A stretch of DNA of 27,967 bases from CAYNUJ01 sp964573255 (GTDB lineage Bacteria; Bacteroidota; Ignavibacteria; Ignavibacteriales; Melioribacteraceae): positions 1 through 27,967 of the forward strand of contig CAZNJB010000040.1 in NCBI GenBank assembly GCA_964573255.1, given 5' to 3'. A program made the translations under genes and the position numbers. How positions within the stretch are numbered: the stretch's first letter is position 1; every line of letters starts with the position of its first letter. Under the pieces are notes generated by a model. The model was not told the origin of the DNA. It did not search any database and was given only the letters and a program-made list of their open reading frames with translations. This document shows positions 1-8,301 of the stretch, piece after piece.

Positions 1-92
1 ATTATATATACTAAATTAACAAATTCTTCAACTAAATGAAGCGGTGTTTTATTATATTTCGATGTCTTTTTTTCGAAAAATAGAGGTTAAAG

Positions 93-1076
93 ATGTCGGA
101 TATTGAATTATTAAATCAGATACGTGATAAGGCACGAAGCAGAAAAAAGACAATTGTTCTTCCGGAATCTCACGACGAGCGTGTTATTAAAGCTGCCGAA
201 ATTCTTTCGGCTGAAGAGATTGCAAAAGTTATTTTGCTCGGAGAGGAGGATAAAGTTAGAACAACTGCTTCGGAACTTGGATTAGAATTGAAGGGTGTTA
301 GAATTATCGATCATCAAAAATCCGAGAAGTTAAGTGATTTTTCTAACTTGTATTTTAACTTAAGGAAGCATAAGGGAGTAACCATCGAGCAAGCGCGTGA
401 AACTATGAAAAGGGATTTATTTTTCGGCGCTATGATGGTTCGTGAAAATATGGCAGACGGATTTGTGGCCGGATCAATTGCTTCTACAGGTGATGTATTA
501 CGCGCAGCTTTGCAATGCGTTGGTATGCCGGAAGGTATTTCTATTGTATCGAGTTTCTTTTTAATGATTTTCCCTGAAAGATATTTCAGCTTTGCCGATT
601 GTGCGGTGGTTCCTAATCCCGATGCAGTTCAATTAGCGGATATTGCAATTACAACGGCTGAGAATCATAGGAAATTAACGGGTGATGAGCCGGTTGTTGC
701 TATGCTTTCCTTTTCAACAAAAGGAAGCGCTAAACATGAATTAGTAGATAAAGTTATTGAAGCAACTAAAATTGCGAAAGAAAAACGTCCTGATCTTAAG
801 ATTGACGGCGAACTTCAGTTTGATGCCGCTATAATATCTTCCATAGGAAAAAGAAAAGCGCCCGGCAGCGAAGTTGCAGGAAAAGCAAATGTATTGGTGT
901 TCCCGGATTTAAATGCAGGGAATATCGGTTATAAAATTGCTCAGAGACTTGGTGGTGCGGAAGCTGTTGGTCCTGTAGTTCAGGGCTTAAGAAAACCTTT
1001 GTTTGATTTGAGTCGTGGTTGCAGTGCTGATGATATTGTTAACACTTCGGCAATAGCTGCATTAATGGCTGATTAG
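93..1076 (+). CDS. pta: Phosphate acetyltransferase (short form)
   Basis: Converts acetyl-CoA and phosphate to acetyl phosphate and CoA (reversible), the first step of the cytoplasmic Pta-AckA acetate pathway. At 327 residues it matches the compact Pta without the N-terminal DRTGG/CobB-like regulatory part. The C-terminal block carries the family hallmarks: a GSEVAGKANVLVFPDLNAGN stretch, then IGYKIAQRLGGAEAVGP, then KPLFDLSRGCS. A central STGDVLRAALQ segment is also typical. The ATG start is supported by GAGG at 83-86, six bases upstream. No acetate kinase gene is visible next to it; it may lie upstream of the window or elsewhere. The 92 bases before it hold only AT-rich sequence, and I could not fix a promoter there. 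Phosphate butyryltransferase is the main alternative in this superfamily, but the C-terminal block fits Pta better. Confidence 0.95.
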   Translation: MSDIELLNQIRDKARSRKKTIVLPESHDERVIKAAEILSAEEIAKVILLGEEDKVRTTASELGLELKGVRIIDHQKSEKLSDFSNLYFNLRKHKGVTIEQARETMKRDLFFGAMMVRENMADGFVAGSIASTGDVLRAALQCVGMPEGISIVSSFFLMIFPERYFSFADCAVVPNPDAVQLADIAITTAENHRKLTGDEPVVAMLSFSTKGSAKHELVDKVIEATKIAKEKRPDLKIDGELQFDAAIISSIGKRKAPGSEVAGKANVLVFPDLNAGNIGYKIAQRLGGAEAVGPVVQGLRKPLFDLSRGCSADDIVNTSAIAALMAD

Positions 1077-1089
1077 TAAATTCTTTGAG

Positions 1090-1213
1090 TGGCTGTCCAA
1101 AAAGTGGGAAAGTTTTATAACGTTTTCTTAAAATTTTATATAAAACCAATGATTATCCGTGATTGCTACGGAGAATTCATTGGTTTATTTAAAAACGTGC
1201 TTTTTGGACGCCA
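1090..1213. repeat. MITE-like inverted-repeat element with internal hairpin
   Basis: The outer ends form an imperfect terminal inverted repeat. TGGCTGTCCAAAAAG at 1090-1104 pairs with CTTTTTGGACGCCA at 1200-1213, with ten exact pairs in GTCCAAAAAG and one bulge. Inside, AAACCAATGA (1143-1152) and TCATTGGTTT (1177-1186) form a perfect 10-bp stem, with a further TCCGT/ACGGA stem above it. It lies between the convergent ends of pta and the TerB-like gene. It could be a miniature transposable element or a structured bidirectional terminator. No target-site duplication is evident. Confidence 0.55.
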
Positions 1214-1222
1214 GTCTAATTA

Positions 1223-1693
1223 TTACGAAAGTTCCTCTTTTACTTCATTTTTGGCGGCAATCATATCTCTATGAGAGATGTGTAAACTGTTGCTGATTTT
1301 TCTAATTAAATAGTCCTCGTATGGATGTAATTCATCATCAACAAAAATTAATCGCCAGAGATTTTTTACAATTTCGTATTTTTCATTTTGATTACTATTG
1401 GCATTTACTTCAGAAGTAAATTCATAAAGGCTCAAACTATCTTCGATTGATCGTTTGGAAAGTTCGATTAATTCTTGGACATACTCGTTATCCAGATCGA
1501 ATAACTTGCTCATAAGTTCGATGACTTTTTCTTTTTCAATTTCGAGGAATTGCTCATCTGCATTTGCAATTTCTATGAAAAGCGCGCAAGTTGCAATCTG
1601 CAACCTTTTCTGTGGATCTATTTCACGCAACCAGTCGTAATCTTCCGCTGAAGATCTCTTTTTACTAATAATTGCTTTGATTCTTTTTAACAT
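1223..1693 (-). CDS. TerB-like family protein (COG4103 type)
   Basis: A 156-residue, all-alpha cytoplasmic protein resembling the TerB/tellurite-resistance-like domain. Two acidic helical repeats are visible. The first is around residues 38-60 (IEIANADEQFLEIEKEKVIE), and the second is near residues 118-135 (VDDELHPYEDYLIRKI). This ADE...E/DDELH..E spacing is what defines the family, whose acidic residues are thought to bind metal. A start at 1693 is supported by GAGGA just upstream in the coding direction. It begins 29 bases after malQ on the same strand, so the two are probably co-transcribed. Homologues of this stand-alone type have no settled function, and no ter operon is present, so tellurite resistance should not be assumed. 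The N terminus is basic (KRIKAIISKKRS). Confidence 0.75.
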   Translation of the reverse strand: MLKRIKAIISKKRSSAEDYDWLREIDPQKRLQIATCALFIEIANADEQFLEIEKEKVIELMSKLFDLDNEYVQELIELSKRSIEDSLSLYEFTSEVNANSNQNEKYEIVKNLWRLIFVDDELHPYEDYLIRKISNSLHISHRDMIAAKNEVKEELS

Positions 1694-1722
1694 AGATTCC
1701 TCGCTAATTAAATGATAGTATT

Positions 1723-3228
1723 TTACTTTACTGGAGGACGTTCATATAATAGAGTCATTTCTTTATATATGGAAGCAAGTCCTTCATCTATCTGATCCCA
1801 GGAAAAACGCCATTGCCAATTTCCGTCCGGTTTTCCCGGGAAATTCATTCTACCTTCAGTTCCTAAATTAAGAATATCCTGCATTGGTATGATTACAGTA
1901 TTTGCAACTGAGGAGTATGCCGCCTTAATTACTGCAAATCTAATATCATTACCATAGTAATTCAAGTATTTTTGAGCCCATTCAAAAATACCTGAGCCTT
2001 TCGATCTTTCTTCCTCGAAGAACCCGCGTGTTGTGTCGTTATCGTGAGAACCGGAATAAACAACACAATTAGTAGGATATCTATGTGGTAAGAAGTTTTT
2101 ATCGCCGTTGGGACCAAAAGCGAATTGTAATATTTTCATTCCGGGAAAATTAAATTTATCCCGCAATTCTCTAACTTCATCGGTTATAATTCCCAGGTCT
2201 TCTGCAATAATAGGAACATCACCGAATTCATTTCTTAATTCTGTAAATAATTTATCTCCGGGTGCTTTAACCCAATGTCCTGTTTCAGCGGTGGGAGCAT
2301 CGCCGGGAATTTCATAAAATGCTTCAAATCCTCTGAAGTGATCTATTCTAACGATATCTACTAATTCAAATACAGCAGCAAATCTCTTCTTCCACCATTT
2401 AAAATTATCCTTTTCCATTTCATCCCAGCGGTAAAGGGGATTCCCCCAAAGTTGACCAGTGGGACTAAAATAATCCGGTGGAACTCCTGCTACGGTTTCA
2501 AGGATACCATCTTCATTAACTGTAAATAAATTGCGATTCGCCCATAAATCTGCCGAATCATAAGCAATAAAGATCGGAACATCGCCAATTATTTTTACTC
2601 CCTTTTCATTGGCATATTTTCTTAAATCATTCCATTGAACGAAAAAGAGGAATTGAATGAATTTTTGGTAGTTAATGCGGTCACTTAATTTTTCTTTCCA
2701 TTCTTCAACTGCATTTCCTCTACGGAAAGCAATATCATTATCCCATTCACGCCATACTCTTCCTTGATGGTGTTCTTTACAAGCCATAAACAAAGCATAA
2801 TCATCAAGCCAGTCAGAATGCTTTTGGCAGAACGAATTAAAATTATCTTGCCAATCTTTATGATCTGCTTTAAAATTTTCGTATGCTTTATTTAGAAGAG
2901 ATGATTTGTAATTAATTACATTTCCGTAATCAATTTTATGTGGATTGAAGTCTGGTATTTCACTGATGTCTTCTTCTGCTAGAAAGCCATTTTCTTTCAG
3001 TAATTCAGGACTCACTAATAATGGATTCCCTGCAAAGGCCGAAAAACATTGGTAAGGAGAATCTCCAAATCCCGTAGGTCCTAAGGGAAAAGTCTGCCAA
3101 AGTTTTTGACCTGCTTCAACCAAAAAATCAACGAATTTGTATGCATCGTATCCTAAGTCGCCGATGCCAAATTTTCCCGGTAAAGATGTGGGATGTAACA
3201 ATATTCCAGCGTTCCTTTCGAATTCCAT
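1723..3228 (-). CDS. malQ: 4-alpha-glucanotransferase (amylomaltase, GH77)
   Basis: Transfers alpha-1,4-glucan segments between maltodextrins (disproportionation) in the cytoplasm, as part of glycogen and maltodextrin turnover. The 501-residue length is normal for the short bacterial amylomaltases. All three GH77 catalytic residues are readable: nucleophile Asp296 in VRIDHFRGF, acid/base Glu343 in IIAEDLG, and transition-state Asp396 in SGSHDNDTTRG. Their spacing is almost that of the Thermus enzyme. The N terminus has the usual GILLHPTSLPGKFGIGDLG motif. The ATG at 3228 has AGGAG at a good distance (TAGGAGATGT before the start). It leads the malQ-TerB-like pair. glgC elsewhere in this window belongs to the same metabolic area. 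Confidence 0.97.
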   Translation of the reverse strand: MEFERNAGILLHPTSLPGKFGIGDLGYDAYKFVDFLVEAGQKLWQTFPLGPTGFGDSPYQCFSAFAGNPLLVSPELLKENGFLAEEDISEIPDFNPHKIDYGNVINYKSSLLNKAYENFKADHKDWQDNFNSFCQKHSDWLDDYALFMACKEHHQGRVWREWDNDIAFRRGNAVEEWKEKLSDRINYQKFIQFLFFVQWNDLRKYANEKGVKIIGDVPIFIAYDSADLWANRNLFTVNEDGILETVAGVPPDYFSPTGQLWGNPLYRWDEMEKDNFKWWKKRFAAVFELVDIVRIDHFRGFEAFYEIPGDAPTAETGHWVKAPGDKLFTELRNEFGDVPIIAEDLGIITDEVRELRDKFNFPGMKILQFAFGPNGDKNFLPHRYPTNCVVYSGSHDNDTTRGFFEEERSKGSGIFEWAQKYLNYYGNDIRFAVIKAAYSSVANTVIIPMQDILNLGTEGRMNFPGKPDGNWQWRFSWDQIDEGLASIYKEMTLLYERPPVK

Positions 3229-3416
3229 ACATCTCCTATTTGAGTAGATAACAATAAAATTTTACAGTGACTCGTATAATACGAATTATTTGTGAGTGAT
3301 TCAAAGATACGTTATTAAAATTATTATTAGTTTGATTTACATCAATATATTTATTACGGAGTTAGATAATTTAATCGTTGATATTTTTTGTGGTGAATAA
3401 TTAATTGCCGTTGAAA

Positions 3417-3435
3417 TTCTGAAATCGCTTCAGAA
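3417..3435. repeat. Perfect short palindrome TTCTGAA-N5-TTCAGAA
   Basis: Seven-base arms with a five-base spacer (ATCGC) in the malQ-nrdJ intergenic region. The symmetry and roughly two-turn total length suit an operator for a dimeric regulator. It may also be a chance hairpin, and no regulator is encoded nearby. Confidence 0.35.
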
Positions 3436-3680
3436 CGGTCTACCGATATTTATTTTCCTATTATTAAAGCGTAATAAATATATGAAAATAAAGCGGAATG
3501 AGTATTAATAGAATTTAAATAAAAAATATTGCAGAAGATACTAGACCCCTCTGTCTAAATTAATGAAAAATTGGATGATAAATTGCTGATTTTAGCGTAA
3601 AAACAAAAGATATTGAAATCAGAAAAATCGAACGTGAAAAGGACAACTAACTATTATTTTCTAGCAGGGTGAGGGAGATG

Positions 3681-3724
3681 AAATTTTGACTAAATTTTTT
3701 AAAAAAATTTTAGTCAAAAATTTT
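3681..3724. repeat. Long AT-rich palindrome upstream of nrdJ
   Basis: TTTTGACTAAA (3684-3694) and TTTTAGTCAAAA (3708-3719) flank a T-run and A-run that also pair, so the arms meet almost without a spacer. The pairing extends outward to AAA/TTT with a one-base bulge. It sits about 175 bases before the nrdJ start. Neither neighbouring gene ends here, so it is not an ordinary gene-end terminator. It could be an operator, an attenuator in the nrdJ leader, or a cruciform-prone site. Confidence 0.5.
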
Positions 3725-3896
3725 GATTACAAGCTAAATCAATAGGTATATAAATATTCGAATATTTTCTTTTGATAAAATGATTGCTTTAAAACATTAA
3801 TATTTTTAACTTGCACTCCACGACTTTTGGGGTCTAAATCTTGTCAGAATTAAAAATGAGAAATATCACCATAAATTTTAATCTAAGGGGTAATAA

Positions 3897-6800
3897 ATGA
3901 AGATAAATCGCCTTTTTACTAAAGCTGGTATGAATCCGCTGGAATCCATTGAATTTGTGAAAAGAACTTCGGAAATCAAAAATCCTGACGGTACATTGGT
4001 CTTCAGAATGGAAGATGTAATGGTACCGAAAGAGTGGTCGCAAGTAGCAACAGATATCATTGCGCAGAAATATTTTAGAAAAGCGGGAGTTCCCAAATTC
4101 ATTAAAAAAGTGAAAGAAAAAGGCGTACCGGCATGGCTTCAAAGGTCGGTACCGGACTATCAGCAATTAGAACAATTACCTGAAAAAGAAAGATTTGGCA
4201 GTGAGCACGATTCTAGACAAGTTTTTCATAGATTAGCCGGAACTTGGACATACTGGGGATGGAAAGCTGGTTATTTTACTACTGAAGAAGATGCTAAAAC
4301 CTTTTATGATGAATTGGTTTATATGCTGGCTAATCAAATGGCTGCCCCCAACAGTCCCCAATGGTTTAATACAGGCCTTTTTTGGGCGTACGGAATAAAT
4401 GGCCCGGCGCAAGGTCACTATTATGTAGATTTTAATACCGGTGAGTTAAAAAAATCTGAAGATGCTTACACACACCCTCAGCCTCATGCATGTTTTATTC
4501 AATCGATTAAAGATGATTTGGTAAATGAAGGCGGAATTATGGACCTCTGGGTTCGCGAAGCTCGCCTTTTTAAATACGGCTCAGGTACAGGTACAAACTT
4601 TTCGGATATCAGAGGCGCCAGCGAACCGTTGAGCGGTGGTGGAAAATCATCAGGATTGATGTCATTCCTCAAAATTGGTGACCGCTCTGCAGGAGCAATA
4701 AAATCCGGCGGTACAACTCGTCGTGCAGCTAAGATGGTTACACTCGATATCGATCATCCGGATGTAGAAGAATATATTAATTGGAAAGTAGTTGAAGAGC
4801 AAAAGGTAGCTGCTTTAGTTGCAGGTTCCAAAGCTTGTAATTATCATTTAAATAATATTATGCAAGCATGCTATGCAGAACATCCGGAAAACGACAGATT
4901 TAACAAAAAGACAAATAAAAAATTAAAAGCTGCTGTACAAGCTGCTAAAAAAGCTAATATTCCGCTTAATTATATTGAAAGAGTTATTCAATTGGCAAAA
5001 CTCGGATACCGTTCAATTGAATTCCCTGTTTATGACGTAGATTGGAATTCGGAAGCTTATGCGACCGTATCGGGTCAAAACTCGAACAATTCTTTGCGTG
5101 TCACCAATGATTTTATGCAAGCAGTATTAGATGATGGTGATTGGAATCTTTATTGGAGAACCGAGAAGAAAAAAGCTGAAGCCGAAGGCAGAGCACCGCG
5201 TCCATTTAAAACTATGAAAGCCAACGATTTGTGGGAGCAGATTGCTTACGCCGCTTGGTCTTGTGCGGATCCCGGATTGCAATACCATTCAACAATTAAC
5301 GAATGGCACACTTGCAAAAATTCCGGCGAAATAAAAGCTTCTAATCCTTGCAGCGAGTATATGTTTTTAGACGATACCGCTTGTAACTTGGCATCTCTTA
5401 ATGTAGTGAAATTTTATAACGACGAAAAACAACAATTTAATATTAAAGCATTCAGACACGCCTCCAGAATATGGACAATCGTTCTGGAAATAAGTGTTTT
5501 AATGGCACAGTATCCAAGTAAAGAAGTAGCGCAAAGGAGTTATGATTTTAGAACACTCGGTTTGGGCTATGCAAATCTAGGTTCTTTACTGATGCGTCAG
5601 GGTATTCCATACGCTAGTAAAGAAGCTTATGCTATTGCCGGTGCAATTACCGCAATTATGCATATGAAGGCTTATGCAACCAGTGCGGAGATGGCGAAAG
5701 AGTTCGGTACTTTCCCCAAGTATGAGGAAAACAAAGAGCATATGCAAAGAGTTCTCCGCAATCATCGCAGGGCAGCGTACAATGTGCCGAAAGAAGAATA
5801 TGAAAATCTTACAATATTTCCGAAGGGAATCGACCCAGAATATTGTCCCTCAGATTTATTGAAAGCTGCACGCGAAGATGCTGATCAAGCCGTCAATTTA
5901 GGCGCAAAACATGGGTTCAGAAATGCTCAAGTAACCGTTATTGCTCCAACAGGAACAATCGGTTTGGTTATGGACTGCGATACAACAGGTATCGAACCTG
6001 ATTTTGCATTAGTTAAATTTAAAAAGTTAGCCGGCGGGGGTTACTTTAAAATAATAAATCAATCCATTCCTCCGGCGCTCAGAAGATTAGGTTATAACGA
6101 AGAGCAAATAAACGAAATTGTAAAATATGCAAAAGGTTCCGGCACCCTGGACGGTTGTCCTTATATAAATGAAGAATCCCTGAAGGCAAAAGGATTTACA
6201 CAGGATATAATCAATAAGATCGAAGTAATGCTTCCATCGGTTTTCGAAATTAAATTTGCCTTCAATAAATATTCTATCGGAACCGATTTCTTGCAGAATA
6301 CTCTAAAAATTCCCGAAGAAAAATTAAACGATCCATTTTTCGATTTATTGAAATATTTGGGTTATACAGACGAAGAAATAGCAACCGCAAACGATTACAT
6401 TTGTGGTACAATGACGATAGAAGGCGCACCTTTCTTGAAACATGAGCATTATCCTGTTTTTGATACAGCAAATAAATGCGGTAAAAAGGGCACTCGCTAC
6501 ATTTCGAGTGATGCCCATATCCAAATGATGGCTGCGGCACAGCCTTTTATTTCGGGAGCTATTTCTAAGACAATTAATCTTCCTTCTCATGCTACTGTGG
6601 AAGATATTAAAGATGTTTATATGCAGTCTTGGAAATTAGGTTTGAAAGCAAATGCTCTCTACCGTGACGGTTCAAAACTCTCACAACCGTTAAATTCAGT
6701 TTCCGACGACGAAGTGGAAGAAATAATCGAAGAAAAGAATAATAATGATATTGTAAAAATTGCCGAAAGAATTATACACCGTTATATTGCTAAGAGACGT

Positions 6801-7469
6801 AGATTGCCCGATAGAAGAACAGGGTACACTCAAAAAGCAAAAATTAACGGTCAAACCGTTTATATTAGAACCGGTGAATACGAGAACGGTCAACTCGGAG
6901 AGATATTCATTGACATGCACAAAGAAGGAGCTGCATTCCGAAGCTTATTGAATAGCTTTGCTATTGCTATCTCCCTCGGTTTACAGCATGGTGTACCTCT
7001 CGAAGAATTCGTGGAAGCGTTTGTATTCACCCGTTTTGAACCGAGCGGTGTGGTGATGGGAAATGCAAGAATAAAAATGGCTACTTCAGTAATAGATTAC
7101 ATATTCCGTGAATTAGCCGTTACTTATTTAGGACGCAACGACTTGGCGCATGTTGACGAATCCGAGATGAATCAGAAGAGTCAGCAAATACTTGATAGAA
7201 TCGAACCGGATTACGAAAGTGAAGAAGTCGTAAGTGAAAGAGTAATCCAATTGGATCATAGTAATGGCGTTGATCTTGATGAAATTGTTTCCAGCAGTAG
7301 CGAAAGAGAAGAACGCGCTCAAGTACTCTCTGCTATTAAACAAGTTCAGGAAGCAAGAAATATGGGTTATACCGGTGATATTTGTCCCGAGTGCCAGAGT
7401 ATGACGATGGTTCGTAACGGTACATGTTTAAAATGTACTACTTGCGGCGCTACTACTGGTTGCAGCTAA
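3897..7469 (+). CDS. nrdJ: Vitamin B12-dependent (class II) ribonucleotide reductase
   Basis: Reduces ribonucleotides to deoxyribonucleotides using adenosylcobalamin, oxygen-independently, in the cytoplasm. The 1190-residue length fits the long NrdJ form. The substrate-site cysteines are readable: Cys199 (HACFIQ), thiyl-radical Cys485 within NPCSE (with Asn483 and Glu487), and Cys496 (DTACNLASLN). The 11-residue gap between the last two matches the monomeric Lactobacillus enzyme. A phosphate-binding VIAPTGTIG and a TGIEPDFAL motif follow. A TSCPD-like domain lies near residues 1000-1060. The tail has four cysteines as two CxxC pairs plus a last Cys (CPEC...CLKCTTCG...CS), typical of the redox/zinc tail. 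AAGGGG at 3885-3890 supports the start. No partner radical-generating subunit is needed or present. It is a single-gene unit ending in the terminator at 7485. Confidence 0.97.
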   Translation: MKINRLFTKAGMNPLESIEFVKRTSEIKNPDGTLVFRMEDVMVPKEWSQVATDIIAQKYFRKAGVPKFIKKVKEKGVPAWLQRSVPDYQQLEQLPEKERFGSEHDSRQVFHRLAGTWTYWGWKAGYFTTEEDAKTFYDELVYMLANQMAAPNSPQWFNTGLFWAYGINGPAQGHYYVDFNTGELKKSEDAYTHPQPHACFIQSIKDDLVNEGGIMDLWVREARLFKYGSGTGTNFSDIRGASEPLSGGGKSSGLMSFLKIGDRSAGAIKSGGTTRRAAKMVTLDIDHPDVEEYINWKVVEEQKVAALVAGSKACNYHLNNIMQACYAEHPENDRFNKKTNKKLKAAVQAAKKANIPLNYIERVIQLAKLGYRSIEFPVYDVDWNSEAYATVSGQNSNNSLRVTNDFMQAVLDDGDWNLYWRTEKKKAEAEGRAPRPFKTMKANDLWEQIAYAAWSCADPGLQYHSTINEWHTCKNSGEIKASNPCSEYMFLDDTACNLASLNVVKFYNDEKQQFNIKAFRHASRIWTIVLEISVLMAQYPSKEVAQRSYDFRTLGLGYANLGSLLMRQGIPYASKEAYAIAGAITAIMHMKAYATSAEMAKEFGTFPKYEENKEHMQRVLRNHRRAAYNVPKEEYENLTIFPKGIDPEYCPSDLLKAAREDADQAVNLGAKHGFRNAQVTVIAPTGTIGLVMDCDTTGIEPDFALVKFKKLAGGGYFKIINQSIPPALRRLGYNEEQINEIVKYAKGSGTLDGCPYINEESLKAKGFTQDIINKIEVMLPSVFEIKFAFNKYSIGTDFLQNTLKIPEEKLNDPFFDLLKYLGYTDEEIATANDYICGTMTIEGAPFLKHEHYPVFDTANKCGKKGTRYISSDAHIQMMAAAQPFISGAISKTINLPSHATVEDIKDVYMQSWKLGLKANALYRDGSKLSQPLNSVSDDEVEEIIEEKNNNDIVKIAERIIHRYIAKRRRLPDRRTGYTQKAKINGQTVYIRTGEYENGQLGEIFIDMHKEGAAFRSLLNSFAIAISLGLQHGVPLEEFVEAFVFTRFEPSGVVMGNARIKMATSVIDYIFRELAVTYLGRNDLAHVDESEMNQKSQQILDRIEPDYESEEVVSERVIQLDHSNGVDLDEIVSSSSEREERAQVLSAIKQVQEARNMGYTGDICPECQSMTMVRNGTCLKCTTCGATTGCS

Positions 7470-7484
7470 AATAGTTTAGTTTAT

Positions 7485-7515
7485 AAAAAGCCCCTTTCCG
7501 AGGGGCTTTTTTATT
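7485..7515 (+). terminator. Intrinsic terminator after nrdJ
   Basis: AAAAAGCCCC, a short loop (TTTCCGA), then GGGGCTTTTTT: a strong GC stem flanked by A and T runs, 16 bases past the nrdJ stop. The A run on one side and T run on the other make it potentially active in both directions, but only nrdJ ends here. Confidence 0.93.
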
Positions 7516-7558
7516 TTTCATTGTATTCCCCCTCATAAATTTTATAATAAAAGATTCA

Positions 7559-7587
7559 TTGACTTTTCGTACTAAAAACGATACATT
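7559..7587 (+). promoter_or_regulatory. Candidate sigma70-type promoter of the yggS-rluD operon
   Basis: TTGACT (7559-7564), a 17-base spacer and TACATT (7582-7587) resemble -35 and -10 boxes. They stand directly after the nrdJ terminator and about 22 bases before the preferred yggS start. This would give a very short leader. It also explains why an upstream TTG in the same frame should not be read as the yggS start codon. Evidence is pattern only. Confidence 0.4.
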
Positions 7588-7609
7588 CGTGACCTTAATT
7601 AAAATTGAG

Positions 7610-8287
7610 ATGATAGCGGAAAGACTTAAAATATTGAAAGCATCGATTAGGGAAAAATCGATTTCATGCGGTAGGAATCCTGAAGAGATTTCTCTTATCG
7701 GTGTATCCAAATACCAACCCTTAAGCGCAATAGAAGAGGCATATAATGCTGGGTTAACGAATTTTGGAGAGAATAAAGCGCAAGAACTTAAAGAAAAATT
7801 TGCGGATTTCAATCACAAGGTAAATTGGCACTTTATCGGTCATTTGCAAACTAATAAAGTAAAATATATTATTGAACCGGCTGAATATATACATTCTCTC
7901 GATTCAATAAAATTAGCTGCGGAGATTGAAAAACGAGCTAGCAAGATCAAAAAAATTCAAAAGGTATTATTGGAAATAAAGACCTCGAGTGAGGCAACAA
8001 AATTCGGACTCAATTCTGAAAGCGAAATTTATGAACTTGTTGAATATTGTCAGAATTCGTCGAATCTCGATTTAGTAGGCTTAATGACAATGGCTCCGTT
8101 TACCGACGATGAAGACGAAATCAGGAAATCTTTCTCTTCTCTCCGTAAATTATTCGATAAATTAAATTCCGAAGGAGCCGGACTCCGGCATTTATCTATG
8201 GGCATGTCCGGTGATTGGGAAATTGCTTTAGAAGAAGGAGCTACAATGCTCCGAATCGGCACTGCTATTTTCGGTTCGCGAAATTAA
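7610..8287 (+). CDS. yggS: YggS/PROSC-family PLP homeostasis protein
   Basis: Binds pyridoxal 5'-phosphate and helps control vitamin B6 and amino/keto-acid balance; no enzymatic reaction is established for the family. The single alanine-racemase-like TIM barrel is complete. Lys34 in LIGVSKYQP is the PLP Schiff-base lysine (Lys36 in E. coli YggS). Other markers are NFGENKAQEL, WHFIGHLQTNK, IHSLDS, GLMTMAP and the phosphate-binding MGMSGDWEIALEEGATMLRIGTAIFG. I chose the ATG at 7610 (225 residues, the usual family length) over an in-frame TTG at 7559, which adds 17 unlike residues and coincides with a promoter-like -35 box. No strong ribosome-binding site is seen. First gene of the division/lipoprotein operon, 14 bases before divIVA; in Firmicutes the orthologue ylmE sits in the same position. 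Confidence 0.95.
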   Translation: MIAERLKILKASIREKSISCGRNPEEISLIGVSKYQPLSAIEEAYNAGLTNFGENKAQELKEKFADFNHKVNWHFIGHLQTNKVKYIIEPAEYIHSLDSIKLAAEIEKRASKIKKIQKVLLEIKTSSEATKFGLNSESEIYELVEYCQNSSNLDLVGLMTMAPFTDDEDEIRKSFSSLRKLFDKLNSEGAGLRHLSMGMSGDWEIALEEGATMLRIGTAIFGSRN

Positions 8288-8301
8288 AATTATTATAGAT
8301 T

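Larger units (their letters stand above)
3229..3896. other. 668-bp gene-free region between divergent malQ and nrdJ
   Basis: No convincing coding sequence is present; the region is very AT-rich with stops in all frames. It must hold the divergent promoters of malQ and nrdJ. Visible structure includes a 6-bp-arm palindrome TCGTAT-A-ATACGA (3272-3284) near malQ. There is also TTCTGAA-N5-TTCAGAA (3417-3435), a 9-bp inverted repeat ATATTTATT/AATAAATAT (3446-3454 and 3473-3481), and a long AT palindrome at 3681-3724. On the minus strand TATCTTTG (3302-3309) fits the Bacteroidota -7 element TAnnTTTG, but no good -33 element accompanies it. I found no B12-box sequence for a cobalamin riboswitch, and no convincing NrdR box. 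Confidence 0.6.

Noticed and set aside
1089..1274. Open frame of 61 codons after pta
   Set aside because: It runs through the inverted-repeat element and into the antisense of the TerB-like gene; composition is AT-driven and no ribosome-binding site fits.
3542..3839. Distant inverted repeat TAGACCCC/GGGGTCTA plus direct repeat GTCTAAAT
   Set aside because: Eight-base matches about 280 bases apart are expected by chance, and nothing between them looks like an element.
3834..4166. Minus-strand frames antisense to the start of nrdJ
   Set aside because: They mirror the clearly coding nrdJ frame and carry no recognisable motif.
7559..7609. Upstream extension of yggS from a TTG start
   Set aside because: The added 17 residues do not fit the family start, and the TTG is part of a promoter-like TTGACT.
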